The position numbers and the translations under genes are program-made. A stretch of 64,000 bases of DNA from Gloeocapsa sp. PCC 7428 (GTDB taxonomy: Bacteria; Cyanobacteriota; Cyanobacteriia; Cyanobacteriales; Chroococcidiopsidaceae): contig NC_019745.1 in the NCBI RefSeq assembly GCF_000317555.1, positions 4,402,001 to 4,466,000 on the forward strand, written 5' to 3'. The notes beneath the pieces are model-generated. The model saw only the letters and a list, made by a program, of their open reading frames with translations, ran no database searches and was not told where the DNA came from. Positions 8,877 through 16,793 of the stretch are shown piece by piece (the stretch's first letter is position 1; every line of letters starts with the position of its first letter).

Positions 8877-9863
8877 ATGAGATATTTACAAAATGTGTGG
8901 CGGCTACTCAAGGAGACAATTTCAGAGTGGCAATTTAATCAAGTATCACTACTTGCTTCATCGTTGGCATATTACACAGTTTTCTCGCTCGTACCATTAA
9001 TGATCCTGGTGATTATGATGGTGGGAGCAATTTATGGCGAAGCAACCGCACAACAGCAACTCGTCGATCAAATTCAAGGTATTGTGGGACCAGAAAGTGC
9101 TGAGGTGATTGCCACAGCGATCGCTAATATGCGACAAGATGCTACCGGAGGGCCATTTCAACTCATTTTTAACTTGGGATTTTTTGCGTTTGGCGCTTCT
9201 GGGGTTTTTGCCCAAATTCAAAGTGCACTCGATAAAATCTGGGAAGTTAAACCAGTACCAGGAAAGCATATTACACACTTTCTGCGTAAGCGATTAGTAT
9301 CGTTCGCGATGGTGTTAGTTATTGCCTTTTTACTGCTTGTTTCTTTTGTCGCTAATACAGTACTAGCATCAGTTGTTGATGTTTTAAACGATTTAACTCC
9401 TGGGCAGGGCTATTGGTGGCAAATTCTTAGCTTTGTTGTTTCATTTGGCATGATCGCCTTCTTATTTGCCGCAATATATACTGTACTACCTGATGCCAAA
9501 GTTCGGTGGCGAGATGCTTTAGTCGGCGCTATTTTCACAACTATATTATTTATGCTAGGTCAATACTTTTTTGGCTTGTTCCTCAGTCGAACAAATTTTG
9601 CCTCAGCTTACGGTGTTGCTGGTTCATTTTTAATTATTATCACTTGGATTTACTACGCTGCTCATATTTTATTTTTGGGTGCAGAGTTTACTAAAGTCTA
9701 TGCAAAAGAACACGGTTCCCCAATCGTCCCAGAAGAATATGCAATTCCAATTTCGGAAGATCCATCTCAAGCATCTCAAAAGCGCAAATCCTCTCCAGGT
9801 TTATTAACGAATTTACGTCGTAAGTGTATGCGTGCATGGCATAGCTTAATTGGTAGACGATAG
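8877..9863 (+). CDS. YihY/BrkB family membrane protein
   Basis: About 328 residues with six predicted membrane helices and the YihY/BrkB core: 'NQVSLLASSLAYYTVFSLVPLMILVI' near the start, 'FFAFGASGVFAQIQSALDKIWEV', 'YTVLPDAKVRWRDALVGAIFT' and 'AYGVAGSFLIIITWIYYAAHILFLGAEF'. The family was once linked to ribonuclease BN in error; its members are inner-membrane proteins of uncertain transport role. The last 50 residues form a basic cytosolic tail. A GTG at 8874 lies directly before the ATG at 8877; the ATG was preferred. The short gap after the antiporter suggests co-transcription. Confidence 0.88.
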   Translation: MRYLQNVWRLLKETISEWQFNQVSLLASSLAYYTVFSLVPLMILVIMMVGAIYGEATAQQQLVDQIQGIVGPESAEVIATAIANMRQDATGGPFQLIFNLGFFAFGASGVFAQIQSALDKIWEVKPVPGKHITHFLRKRLVSFAMVLVIAFLLLVSFVANTVLASVVDVLNDLTPGQGYWWQILSFVVSFGMIAFLFAAIYTVLPDAKVRWRDALVGAIFTTILFMLGQYFFGLFLSRTNFASAYGVAGSFLIIITWIYYAAHILFLGAEFTKVYAKEHGSPIVPEEYAIPISEDPSQASQKRKSSPGLLTNLRRKCMRAWHSLIGRR

Positions 9864-10041
9864 TAAAACAAGGGGGCAAAGGTCAAAGATCGGGGGTCAG
9901 CGTTTATACGTTTGGGAAGACGGTTGAGGCAGTTACAACAGTGAAAGAATCAGAATAAAAGGTTAGCTTTATTATCTAAACCTAAACTTGACATTATCGT
10001 CCTATTCCAAAATATTTATTTAACTTTCCTCCGCCTTATTT

Positions 10042-11103
10042 ATGAGCGAACCACCGATTAAAGCTTTATGGAATCGACTCAATAATTCAACGTTAGTTCG
10101 ATCGCTACTACTGATTGCACTTGGCTGGGCAATAACTCAAATCCTAGCTTATTTTGAACACGTTATTGTCACTTTTATTTTTGCGGCAGTTTTTGCGTTT
10201 CTTCTGAGTTATCCTGTCCGCTGGGTAGAGCGTTTTTTACCGCATACTGTAGCGGTTATTATTGTCTTTCTCCTCAGTATTTTTCTTTTACTCGCTATAG
10301 TTTTTACAATTGGTTTAGCGATTTTATCGCAAGGCGAACAACTCCTCAATCAAGCCCCAGAATTATTAAATAGTGTTTTACCTGTAGTAGAACAAATCGA
10401 ACAACTACTTCAGCGATTCAACTTTCAAGTAGATTTTAATGCAATTGAAGAACAACTTCGCAATCAAGCTTTAGCAGGGCTAGGATTTGGCTTTGCTGCC
10501 TTACAAACCATTGTGACTAATGTTGTCGATTTGATTATCATTGCAGTTATTGCGTTATTTATGTTACTCGATGGCAAAAGACTTTGGTATTTTCTTTTAC
10601 AAGTCTTTCCGCCACGCTTTCGCGAGAAGTTAACTCATGCGGTACAACAAAATTTTCTCGGCTTCTTTTGGGGGCGGTTTTTATTATCGCTCTTTTTTGG
10701 CGTATCGGTTTATATTGTCTTGCTGCTATTACAAGCACCATTTGCTTTACTTCTAGCGGCGATCGCTGGTGTTTTTGACCTCATTCCTGGAATTGGCGCG
10801 ACTATCGGTGTCGGCTTGGTATCAATCATCTTATTACCCCAAGGAATTTGGCTAAGCCTGCAAGTTTTAATCGGCTGCGTTCTCTTGCAACAAGTTGAAG
10901 AAAACGTACTAATGCCAAAAATTATGCAAGGTTCGCTGAATGTTAATCCAGTCGTGATGTTTTTTGCCTTGCTAGTAGGTGCAAGAATTGCTGGTTTAGT
11001 TGGTGTTTTTCTCTCGGTTCCAATCGCCGGCGTGTTGATTAGTTTGTTTGAATTGAATCAACTCAAAGCTGAACACAAAGACGAGAATTCAGTAAATGGG
11101 TAA
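10042..11103 (+). CDS. AI-2E family transporter (PerM/YdiK-like), copy 1
   Basis: A 353-residue membrane protein of the AI-2 exporter superfamily: seven to eight hydrophobic helices with the family landmark 'LIPGIGATIGVGLVSI' in the C-terminal half and 'VEENVLMPKIMQGSLNVNPV' following it. A long soluble loop of about 90 residues lies between helices 3 and 4 ('QLLNQAPELLNSVLPVVEQIEQLLQRF'). Family members export autoinducer-2 or act as Na+/H+ antiporters; which applies here is unknown. It converges on a second member at 11152-12267, and a third lies at 21119-22186, so the strain carries three diverged paralogues close together. Confidence 0.9.
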   Translation: MSEPPIKALWNRLNNSTLVRSLLLIALGWAITQILAYFEHVIVTFIFAAVFAFLLSYPVRWVERFLPHTVAVIIVFLLSIFLLLAIVFTIGLAILSQGEQLLNQAPELLNSVLPVVEQIEQLLQRFNFQVDFNAIEEQLRNQALAGLGFGFAALQTIVTNVVDLIIIAVIALFMLLDGKRLWYFLLQVFPPRFREKLTHAVQQNFLGFFWGRFLLSLFFGVSVYIVLLLLQAPFALLLAAIAGVFDLIPGIGATIGVGLVSIILLPQGIWLSLQVLIGCVLLQQVEENVLMPKIMQGSLNVNPVVMFFALLVGARIAGLVGVFLSVPIAGVLISLFELNQLKAEHKDENSVNG

Positions 11104-11151
11104 CTCTTAGCAATTAGCTTTTATTTGATTGCCAAGTGCTAAAAGCTTTAT

Positions 11152-12267
11152 TTAAACTTCCTTCCATTCCTCACTAATTTCTGTATCGTAGTCGGTATTG
11201 GAATCGTAAATAACTTCCTCACGAACAATTTGATGAGGATGCCGCCACTTATCTAAAATGTCGATAAATAAAACTTCCTCTAACCATGTTTTAGCAATCA
11301 CAGTTAGTGGTAGTGCCATCAGTAAACCCAATACACCGAAAAAGCCTGCAAACAATAATTGTGCTGTCAATGTGATCGCTGGTAATAGTGCTACTTGGTA
11401 TGCCATTACCGTTGGAGTGAGCCAGTAACTTTCGATGTTTTGAATAATGATGTATAAGATTAACACAGCAAGTGATTTCCACGGCGCGTCAAGAAGTGCG
11501 ATCGCGATTGGAAAGACTGCGCTTAATGTAGGTCCAATATTCGGAATAAAGTTGAGTAAACCTGCGAGAATTGCATGAGCTAAAGCAAGTGGTACGCCGA
11601 TAATCCATAAACCCAAGCCGCTTAAAACTGCAATAAAGATTCCTGTAATCACCGCGCCACTTGCCCAACTTCCTAAAGCCACATCACACCGCGTCAAAAT
11701 CTCATCAACGCGACGGCGATAAAATGAAGGAAACAAACGGATAAAAGCTTGACGATACGGCTGCGGTTGTGCTAACAGCATCAGTGTCAACACAAGAACC
11801 AAGAGAAATTGTAAAAATGCTGTAATCGAAGTTGAGAAGAAGTTAACCGACTGACCGAGTAACTGAGTTGCGATCGGCTGAATTTGTTGAATTAAGCTCG
11901 TAACATCCGGTAAATTTGCTGGTAAATTTGGAAACCATCTTAGGATCTGCTGCTCTAACCAAGTAAGCCAAGTTTGAATTCTTGCAAATCCTGTTGGTAA
12001 TAAAGCGATGAGTTGTTGAAATTGCTCGACAAAAGCAGGTACGATGAGCAAGAAGAAGCCAACAAGCAGCGCTAGTAAACTTGTTAAAGTAATTAAAACC
12101 GCCCAGCCGCGTTTGACGTTCAATCTTTGCAGTTGTAGAACTAACCGATTCAACGCTGTCGCTATAACAACTGCCGTAAGTAAGAGTAAAAGCAACTGTC
12201 GAATCTGCCAAAGGATATATAAAGAAATTAGCAGAACAATTAAGCCAATCCATCGACCAAAATTCAC
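11152..12267 (-). CDS. AI-2E family transporter, copy 2
   Basis: A 371-residue paralogue with the same plan as its convergent neighbour: a hydrophobic N-terminal trio of helices, an amphipathic loop ('FVEQFQQLIALLPTGFARIQTWLTWLE'), then the family motif 'NFIPNIGPTLSAVFPIAIALL' and 'YWLTPTVMAYQVALLPAITL'. It ends with a 40-residue acidic cytosolic tail containing 'YDSNTDYDTEISEEWKEV', absent from the other two copies. Only 48 bases separate its stop from that of copy 1. Substrate unknown. Confidence 0.9.
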   Translation of the reverse strand: MNFGRWIGLIVLLISLYILWQIRQLLLLLLTAVVIATALNRLVLQLQRLNVKRGWAVLITLTSLLALLVGFFLLIVPAFVEQFQQLIALLPTGFARIQTWLTWLEQQILRWFPNLPANLPDVTSLIQQIQPIATQLLGQSVNFFSTSITAFLQFLLVLVLTLMLLAQPQPYRQAFIRLFPSFYRRRVDEILTRCDVALGSWASGAVITGIFIAVLSGLGLWIIGVPLALAHAILAGLLNFIPNIGPTLSAVFPIAIALLDAPWKSLAVLILYIIIQNIESYWLTPTVMAYQVALLPAITLTAQLLFAGFFGVLGLLMALPLTVIAKTWLEEVLFIDILDKWRHPHQIVREEVIYDSNTDYDTEISEEWKEV

Positions 12268-12684
12268 AGTGAACTTTACTCCTCTGACTCAAAGATTTTT
12301 ATCGCTACTTTTGAACTCGACGATTTCAGTTTCAACCATAACACTATGTTTGAAATTCAGGCTGCTGTCTTAAGTAGTGACAGTAAATACCTAAGCTTAT
12401 ATTGACTAAGCATAAAAATTATACTACGTAACTCCACTGTTTTCGTAGGCTAATTTAACTACATAGTTGATTTTTTTCATTTTCTGTCACTTTCTCGTCA
12501 CAATTGTTTCAAATACTGATCGTTAGGAGCAACTGACTTAATAACTTGATTTGTATAGTATTAATTTTTATAGCAACTCTCCAGCTAGGTTTTGCCGAAT
12601 TATAAATCTTACAAAAAATATCTAAATTTTAGTTCCGGTGCAATCCAAATCCTAACAAGTAACTGTAATCTTGAGGTAATTAGT
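12268..12684. other. AT-rich intergenic region
   Basis: About 415 bases between the divergent AI-2E gene and the small four-cysteine protein. It is AT-rich with scattered T and A runs and must hold both promoters. A plus-strand frame opens at a TTG (12592) and continues into the downstream gene, but its 31 extra residues show no conservation pattern. Nothing else is recognised. Confidence 0.4.
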
Positions 12685-13065
12685 ATGCAGGGGCGGCAAT
12701 CTCATCAAAATTTTTCAATCGCAGAGAGAAATTTTAGTAACTCAAATTATGTAGAAATAGCACAGAATACGCCATCATCTAATAATCAAGTTAGCGTACC
12801 AAACAATGCTGTTAGCTTCTGGGGACCTCTCAGCTTAGTAACTGGTGGCGCGATTTTTTTGACAATGTTATTTAAATTTCGTAAAAATAAGCAAAGCGAT
12901 ATTGTTGTCAATTTAAAACAACTCAATAAGATTCCTTGCAGCAACTGTCGATATTTTTCTAGCAATCCTTATCTCAAGTGTGCAGTGAATCCTAAAATTG
13001 CTTTAACCCAAGAGGCAATAGATTGTACAGAATACTCTCCTCAAGCTAAAAAGTCGTTTCACTAA
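12685..13065 (+). CDS. Small membrane protein with C-terminal four-cysteine motif
   Basis: About 126 residues. A polar, Asn/Ser/Gln-rich N-terminus is followed by one hydrophobic helix ('FWGPLSLVTGGAIFLTMLF', about residues 50-68). The cytosolic tail ends in the pattern C-x2-C-R-Y-F-x9-C-x14-C, seen as 'PCSNCRYFSSNPYLKCAVNP' then 'IDCTEY'. I know this Cys-rich tail as recurring in small cyanobacterial proteins of unknown function; metal binding is possible but unproven. The start at 12685 was chosen because GAGG ends eight bases upstream. The amidase gene begins 21 bases after its stop, so they may share a transcript. Confidence 0.7.
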   Translation: MQGRQSHQNFSIAERNFSNSNYVEIAQNTPSSNNQVSVPNNAVSFWGPLSLVTGGAIFLTMLFKFRKNKQSDIVVNLKQLNKIPCSNCRYFSSNPYLKCAVNPKIALTQEAIDCTEYSPQAKKSFH

Positions 13066-13085
13066 ACTATACAAGTCACTCAAAA

Positions 13086-13901
13086 ATGCGGCGTTCTGTT
13101 TGGATTCGAGTCGTCATCAGTATTATACTAGTTTGCTTTTTTACAATTAGTTTAGCTGTGAGAAATACAGATTCGCGCGGAGAAGCTAAATCGACACCAG
13201 TCATAACCGTAGAAACAGATAATCAACCTATTTATTCACAAGCGATTGCACGGAGCGCAGCGCCAAAGGCGATCGCCACTCCAAGTGAAACAGGAAATAT
13301 CTCGCAACTCAAATATCAACCAAACTATGAAGTTATTCCAGTACACCCAACAAATTATGGTTCAAGGCTGGTAACTGATATTAACGGCGTTCCTGTTTCT
13401 AATCAACCAATCATTGTTTTACACGAAACCGTAAGTTCGGCGGCGAGTACAATTAATTTTTTTCAAACACCGCACTACGAAGAAAGTAAGCAAGCAAGTT
13501 ACCATGCATTAATTAAATTAGATGGAACCGTTGTTTATCTCGTCCCGCCTGAATATCGGGCTTTTGGTGCAGGAAATTCTGTGTTTGATGGTGCGTCAGG
13601 TCCGGAAGCAGTAAAAACGCATCCTAATTTTCCTCCTTCTGTGAATAACTTTGCGTATCATGCAGCACTAGAAACACCGCCAAGTGGTAGAAATAATGCG
13701 CGAAGACATAGCGGTTACACAGAAGAACAATATCGTTCACTAGCGTGGTTAATTGCCCAAAGCAGCGTTCCCGAAGACCGAATTACAACGCATCGCGCCG
13801 TAGATCGTTCAGGAACAAGAATTGATCCGCGTAGTTTTAATATGAATAAATTTCTACAAATTCTCCGCGATTATAAACAGCAAAGTACCAGGAATACATA
13901 G
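13086..13901 (+). CDS. N-acetylmuramoyl-L-alanine amidase (Amidase_2/PGRP fold)
   Basis: A 271-residue exported enzyme that should cut the bond between N-acetylmuramic acid and the L-Ala of the stem peptide. An N-terminal hydrophobic anchor or uncleaved signal (residues 5-25) is followed by a low-complexity linker to about residue 80 and then the amidase domain. Probable zinc ligands are His113 in 'IIVLHETVS', His236 in 'ITTHRAVDRSG' and Asp247 in 'TRIDPRSFN', with spacing like that of AmpD. 'ASYHALIKLDGTVVYLVP' and 'SGYTEEQYRSLAWLIA' are also characteristic. It lies just downstream of the four-cysteine membrane protein. Confidence 0.88.
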   Translation: MRRSVWIRVVISIILVCFFTISLAVRNTDSRGEAKSTPVITVETDNQPIYSQAIARSAAPKAIATPSETGNISQLKYQPNYEVIPVHPTNYGSRLVTDINGVPVSNQPIIVLHETVSSAASTINFFQTPHYEESKQASYHALIKLDGTVVYLVPPEYRAFGAGNSVFDGASGPEAVKTHPNFPPSVNNFAYHAALETPPSGRNNARRHSGYTEEQYRSLAWLIAQSSVPEDRITTHRAVDRSGTRIDPRSFNMNKFLQILRDYKQQSTRNT

Positions 13902-14093
13902 AAAAAAAATTGAATTGTTACGCGATATTTTCTTTAAAATTTTAATTTCAATCCGATTTTTATCATTCTTTAGATAGAAGATGAATATTACAAAAGAGCC
14001 AATCTATTTATAGGGAGTATTACTTATTAACTCATTGTGTAAAATTTTTGTTGAGTTTAATACACTTTTCCCCATTAATTCGCTGGAGGAGTA

Positions 14094-14897
14094 ATGGATC
14101 TACAAGCTTTATTTCATTGGCTTTACATTTTGGGAATGGCGGTTGGCGCGATCTACTTTATTTCGCTAAGTACTAACCCGCGTGGTGTACCCAAGTATGA
14201 ATATTTAGTTGCAGCGTTTATTCCTATTTGGTCAGGATTAGCATATCTTTCAATGAACTTACCACACGGCGAGTTAGAGCAAGGAAAGATTGCAGTTGCA
14301 GGTCAAATTACTCACTTCGCACGCTATATAGATTGGGTTGTCACTACGCCTTTGTTGCTACTCGCGCTATCTTGGACAGGGATGCATCGCTTACAGAAAA
14401 AAGATTGGACGCTAATCGCTGCATTGATGATGACGCAAGTGATTGTTGTTGTCTGTGGCTTAGTTGCTGATTTATCGGTGATTCCTTGGGTGCGATACCT
14501 GTGGTATTTCAACGGTGTTGTTGCTTTCTTGGTTGTTTTGTGGGGAATTTGGGGGCCCCTACGCGCCAAAACCCGCAGCCAAGGCGCTGAACTCTCAAAC
14601 TTTTACGATCGCCTAACAACCTATTTCACGGTGCTGTGGATTTGCTATCCCATTGTATGGATTCTTGGACCTTCAGGATTTCGAGTTTTCAATCAAACTG
14701 TTGATACTTTCTTGTTTTGTTTGATTCCCTTTTTCTCCAAAGTAGGATTTAGCTTTTTAGATTTGCACGGATTGCGTAATATTAGTAGCGGTGCAACAGA
14801 AAGCGCTACTGATAGAACTGTCGGTAACATTATGCAGTTTTTCTTAGGAACACCCAAGCGTCGCCGGTTGTCAATGCAAAGAAGAAGTTTCTACTAA
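14094..14897 (+). CDS. Sensory rhodopsin of the Anabaena sensory rhodopsin (ASR) class
   Basis: A 267-residue seven-helix retinal protein that is closely ASR-like throughout. Helix C reads 'ARYIDWVVTTPLLLLALSW': counterion Asp80 (bacteriorhodopsin Asp85), Thr84 (Thr89), and Ala91 where proton pumps have Asp96 and ASR has Ser86. Helix G reads 'DTFLFCLIPFFSKVGFSFLD': retinal lysine Lys216, Pro212 in place of bacteriorhodopsin Asp212 (as in ASR Pro206), and Asp223 matching ASR Asp217. Lack of the Asp96 and Asp212 equivalents argues against an efficient proton pump and for a photochromic sensor. A basic C-terminal tail ('KRRRLSMQRR') could bind a partner. GGAGGA lies three bases before the ATG. 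No ASR transducer-like gene adjoins it. Confidence 0.93.
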   Translation: MDLQALFHWLYILGMAVGAIYFISLSTNPRGVPKYEYLVAAFIPIWSGLAYLSMNLPHGELEQGKIAVAGQITHFARYIDWVVTTPLLLLALSWTGMHRLQKKDWTLIAALMMTQVIVVVCGLVADLSVIPWVRYLWYFNGVVAFLVVLWGIWGPLRAKTRSQGAELSNFYDRLTTYFTVLWICYPIVWILGPSGFRVFNQTVDTFLFCLIPFFSKVGFSFLDLHGLRNISSGATESATDRTVGNIMQFFLGTPKRRRLSMQRRSFY

Positions 14898-14927
14898 CGC
14901 TCTTTTTGGGAAATTCTGATCAGGGCT

Positions 14928-14987
14928 GTCAATGGTTAATAGTTAAGGGCTACTAACAATTAACTAATAACTATTAACCGCCTTGAC
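14928..14987. repeat. Long inverted repeat downstream of the rhodopsin gene
   Basis: GGTTAATAGTTA (14934-14945) is exactly inverted at 14968-14979, with a 22-base loop. The stem can be extended outward by GTCAA (14928-14932) against TTGAC (14983-14987) across a small asymmetric bulge. It starts 30 bases after the rhodopsin stop. It lacks a T-tract, so it may be an mRNA 3'-end stabiliser or a member of the dispersed TTAATAG-type cyanobacterial repeats rather than a classic terminator. Confidence 0.5.
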
Positions 14988-15110
14988 AAGATGTTCATAA
15001 ATTAAATAAAAGCGCTCTATTGGAGGAATTGCGAGTCACTAAACTTTCTGCGTACATTAGAAGATAAGTGAATTTACGCATATTAGAGCTTTAGCGAATA
15101 CAGCATCCGC

Positions 15111-15671
15111 ATGAACAACCGAAAATTCTCATGGAGATTATTTGTTTTAAGTACGCCGATCGCACTAATTTTAGGAGGATGTGAACCTGCAAGAGAGCTT
15201 ATCTTATCGATCCCTGGTGCGGATCTATTGCTGAATCAACCGTTACCCTCGATTCCTGCGCAAACTCCAAACATTGCCGAAATGGAAGCGGCGATTCGCC
15301 AACAAATTAATGAAATTCGCGTGGAGAACAATTTACAACCGTTAGAAAACAACGAACGCTTAGCCCAAGTCGCACGCCAATATAGTCAAAGGATGGCGCA
15401 GGAAAACTTTTTTAGTCATACAGGACCCGATGGCGATACTCCAGCGCAACGAGTGCGTGACGGCGGAATTGTTTATTTAATGGTCGGTGAAAACTTATTT
15501 CGGAGTACTAATATTGCCGATCCTGTACCCGCCGCAGTCCAAGGATGGATGGAAAGTCCTGGACACCGTGAAAATATTTTACGCTCTGTCTTTGCCGAAA
15601 CAGGCGTGGGCGTTTGGCGCGAGGGAAATCAGTACTACATCACGCAGATGTTTTTGCGATCGCTCCTCTAA
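15111..15671 (+). CDS. CAP/SCP-domain lipoprotein
   Basis: A 186-residue exported protein. A signal peptide ends in the lipobox LILGGC with Cys24 as the probable lipidated residue. The CAP (cysteine-rich secretory, antigen 5, PR-1) domain covers about residues 55-184: 'EAAIRQQINEIRVENNLQPL', 'ARQYSQRMAQENFFSHTGPDG' with the domain histidine, 'VGENLF' and 'AVQGWMESPGHRENILRSVFAETGVG' with the second histidine and glutamate. Bacterial members of this YkwD-like class are extracellular; their biochemical activity is largely unknown. It stands alone between the rhodopsin and a flavin oxidoreductase. Confidence 0.88.
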   Translation: MNNRKFSWRLFVLSTPIALILGGCEPARELILSIPGADLLLNQPLPSIPAQTPNIAEMEAAIRQQINEIRVENNLQPLENNERLAQVARQYSQRMAQENFFSHTGPDGDTPAQRVRDGGIVYLMVGENLFRSTNIADPVPAAVQGWMESPGHRENILRSVFAETGVGVWREGNQYYITQMFLRSLL

Positions 15672-15755
15672 TCGTATTGTGCTTTAAAGTGGCTGCGTGT
15701 GGGTGAGCAGAGGAGAAAATGACGCTTATCTTTGTAAATTGGGATCAGAATTGCT

Positions 15756-16715
15756 ATGGCTAAGTTTGGCTACCATTGCTCGCACGAACAATTTAAACCG
15801 AGTACCCTGCTGCAATACGCTCAAGCTGCTTACAATGCAGGATTTCAACGAATATCGTGTTCGGATCATTTTTACCCTTGGAGCGATCGCCAGGGGGAAA
15901 GTGGTTACGCCTGGTCTTGGTTAGGCGCAGCAATGCAAGCTGTCCCCTTGACTTTTGGCGTTGTTTGTGCCCCAGGACAGCGATATCATCCAGCAATTAT
16001 CGCCCAAGCCGCAGCAACTTTAGCCGAAATGTTTCCCGAACGCTTTTGGGTAGCTTTAGGTAGTGGTCAAGCTTTGAACGAAAAAATTACAGGCGATCGC
16101 TGGTTAGCAAAAGCCGAACGCAACGCCCGTCTTCAAGAGTGTGCTGAGATTATGCGGGCTTTATGGCAAGGGGAAACCGTCACGCATTACGGTCATGTCC
16201 GCGTAGAAGAAGCAAAACTTTATACTCGCGCTCAAGTTCCTCCCAAAATCATTGGGGCAGCCATTACACCCCAAACCGCCGAATGGTTAGCCGGATGGGC
16301 AGATGGAATGATTACAATCTCGCATCCACACGAAAAGTTAAAAGAAGTCGTCGAAGCATTTCGGCGCGGAGGCGGCGAAGGTAAACCGATGTATCTTAAA
16401 GTACAGCTTTCTTATGCAGCAGACGCAGCAACAGCGCTAGACGGCGCTTACGATCAGTGGCGAACCAATATTTTTCCCAGCCCAGTGTTAGCCGATTTAC
16501 GCAGTCCGCAGCAATTTGATGCGATCGCCGATTTTGTTAAACCAGAAGATATGTATCAATACGTGCGCATTTCACCCGATCCGCAACAACACATCGAATG
16601 GTTGCAAAAAGATATCGAACTTGGCTTTGAAGTTATCACACTTCACAACGTCAACCGCGAACAAGAAGCATTTATTGAGGTCTTTGGCGAAAAAGTTTTA
16701 CCAGTACTTCAGTAG
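15756..16715 (+). CDS. LLM-class flavin-dependent oxidoreductase (TIGR03885-like)
   Basis: A 319-residue luciferase-like TIM-barrel protein. It starts 'MAKFGYHCSHEQFKPS', with 'AGFQRISCSDHFYPWSDRQGES', 'FWVALGSGQALNEKITGDRW', 'KIIGAAITPQTAEWLAGWADGMIT' and a C-terminal 'EVITLHNVNREQEAFIEVFGEKVLP'. This matches what is known of the 'probable non-F420 flavinoid oxidoreductase' group. It would use FMN for oxidation or mono-oxygenation of an unknown substrate. The gene ends 78 bases before the debranching enzyme gene, separated by TAATTACCAA-type repeat sequence. Confidence 0.85.
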   Translation: MAKFGYHCSHEQFKPSTLLQYAQAAYNAGFQRISCSDHFYPWSDRQGESGYAWSWLGAAMQAVPLTFGVVCAPGQRYHPAIIAQAAATLAEMFPERFWVALGSGQALNEKITGDRWLAKAERNARLQECAEIMRALWQGETVTHYGHVRVEEAKLYTRAQVPPKIIGAAITPQTAEWLAGWADGMITISHPHEKLKEVVEAFRRGGGEGKPMYLKVQLSYAADAATALDGAYDQWRTNIFPSPVLADLRSPQQFDAIADFVKPEDMYQYVRISPDPQQHIEWLQKDIELGFEVITLHNVNREQEAFIEVFGEKVLPVLQ

Positions 16716-16793
16716 GTAATAGCTAATAGATCTTTTTTCAATTACCAATTACCAACCTTCACGTTTATTTATTATCTAATTATCAGGAGTTAT

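Noticed and set aside
10600-10780. Short frames within the AI-2E permease genes
   Set aside because: All lie in other frames of clearly coding DNA and show no conservation.
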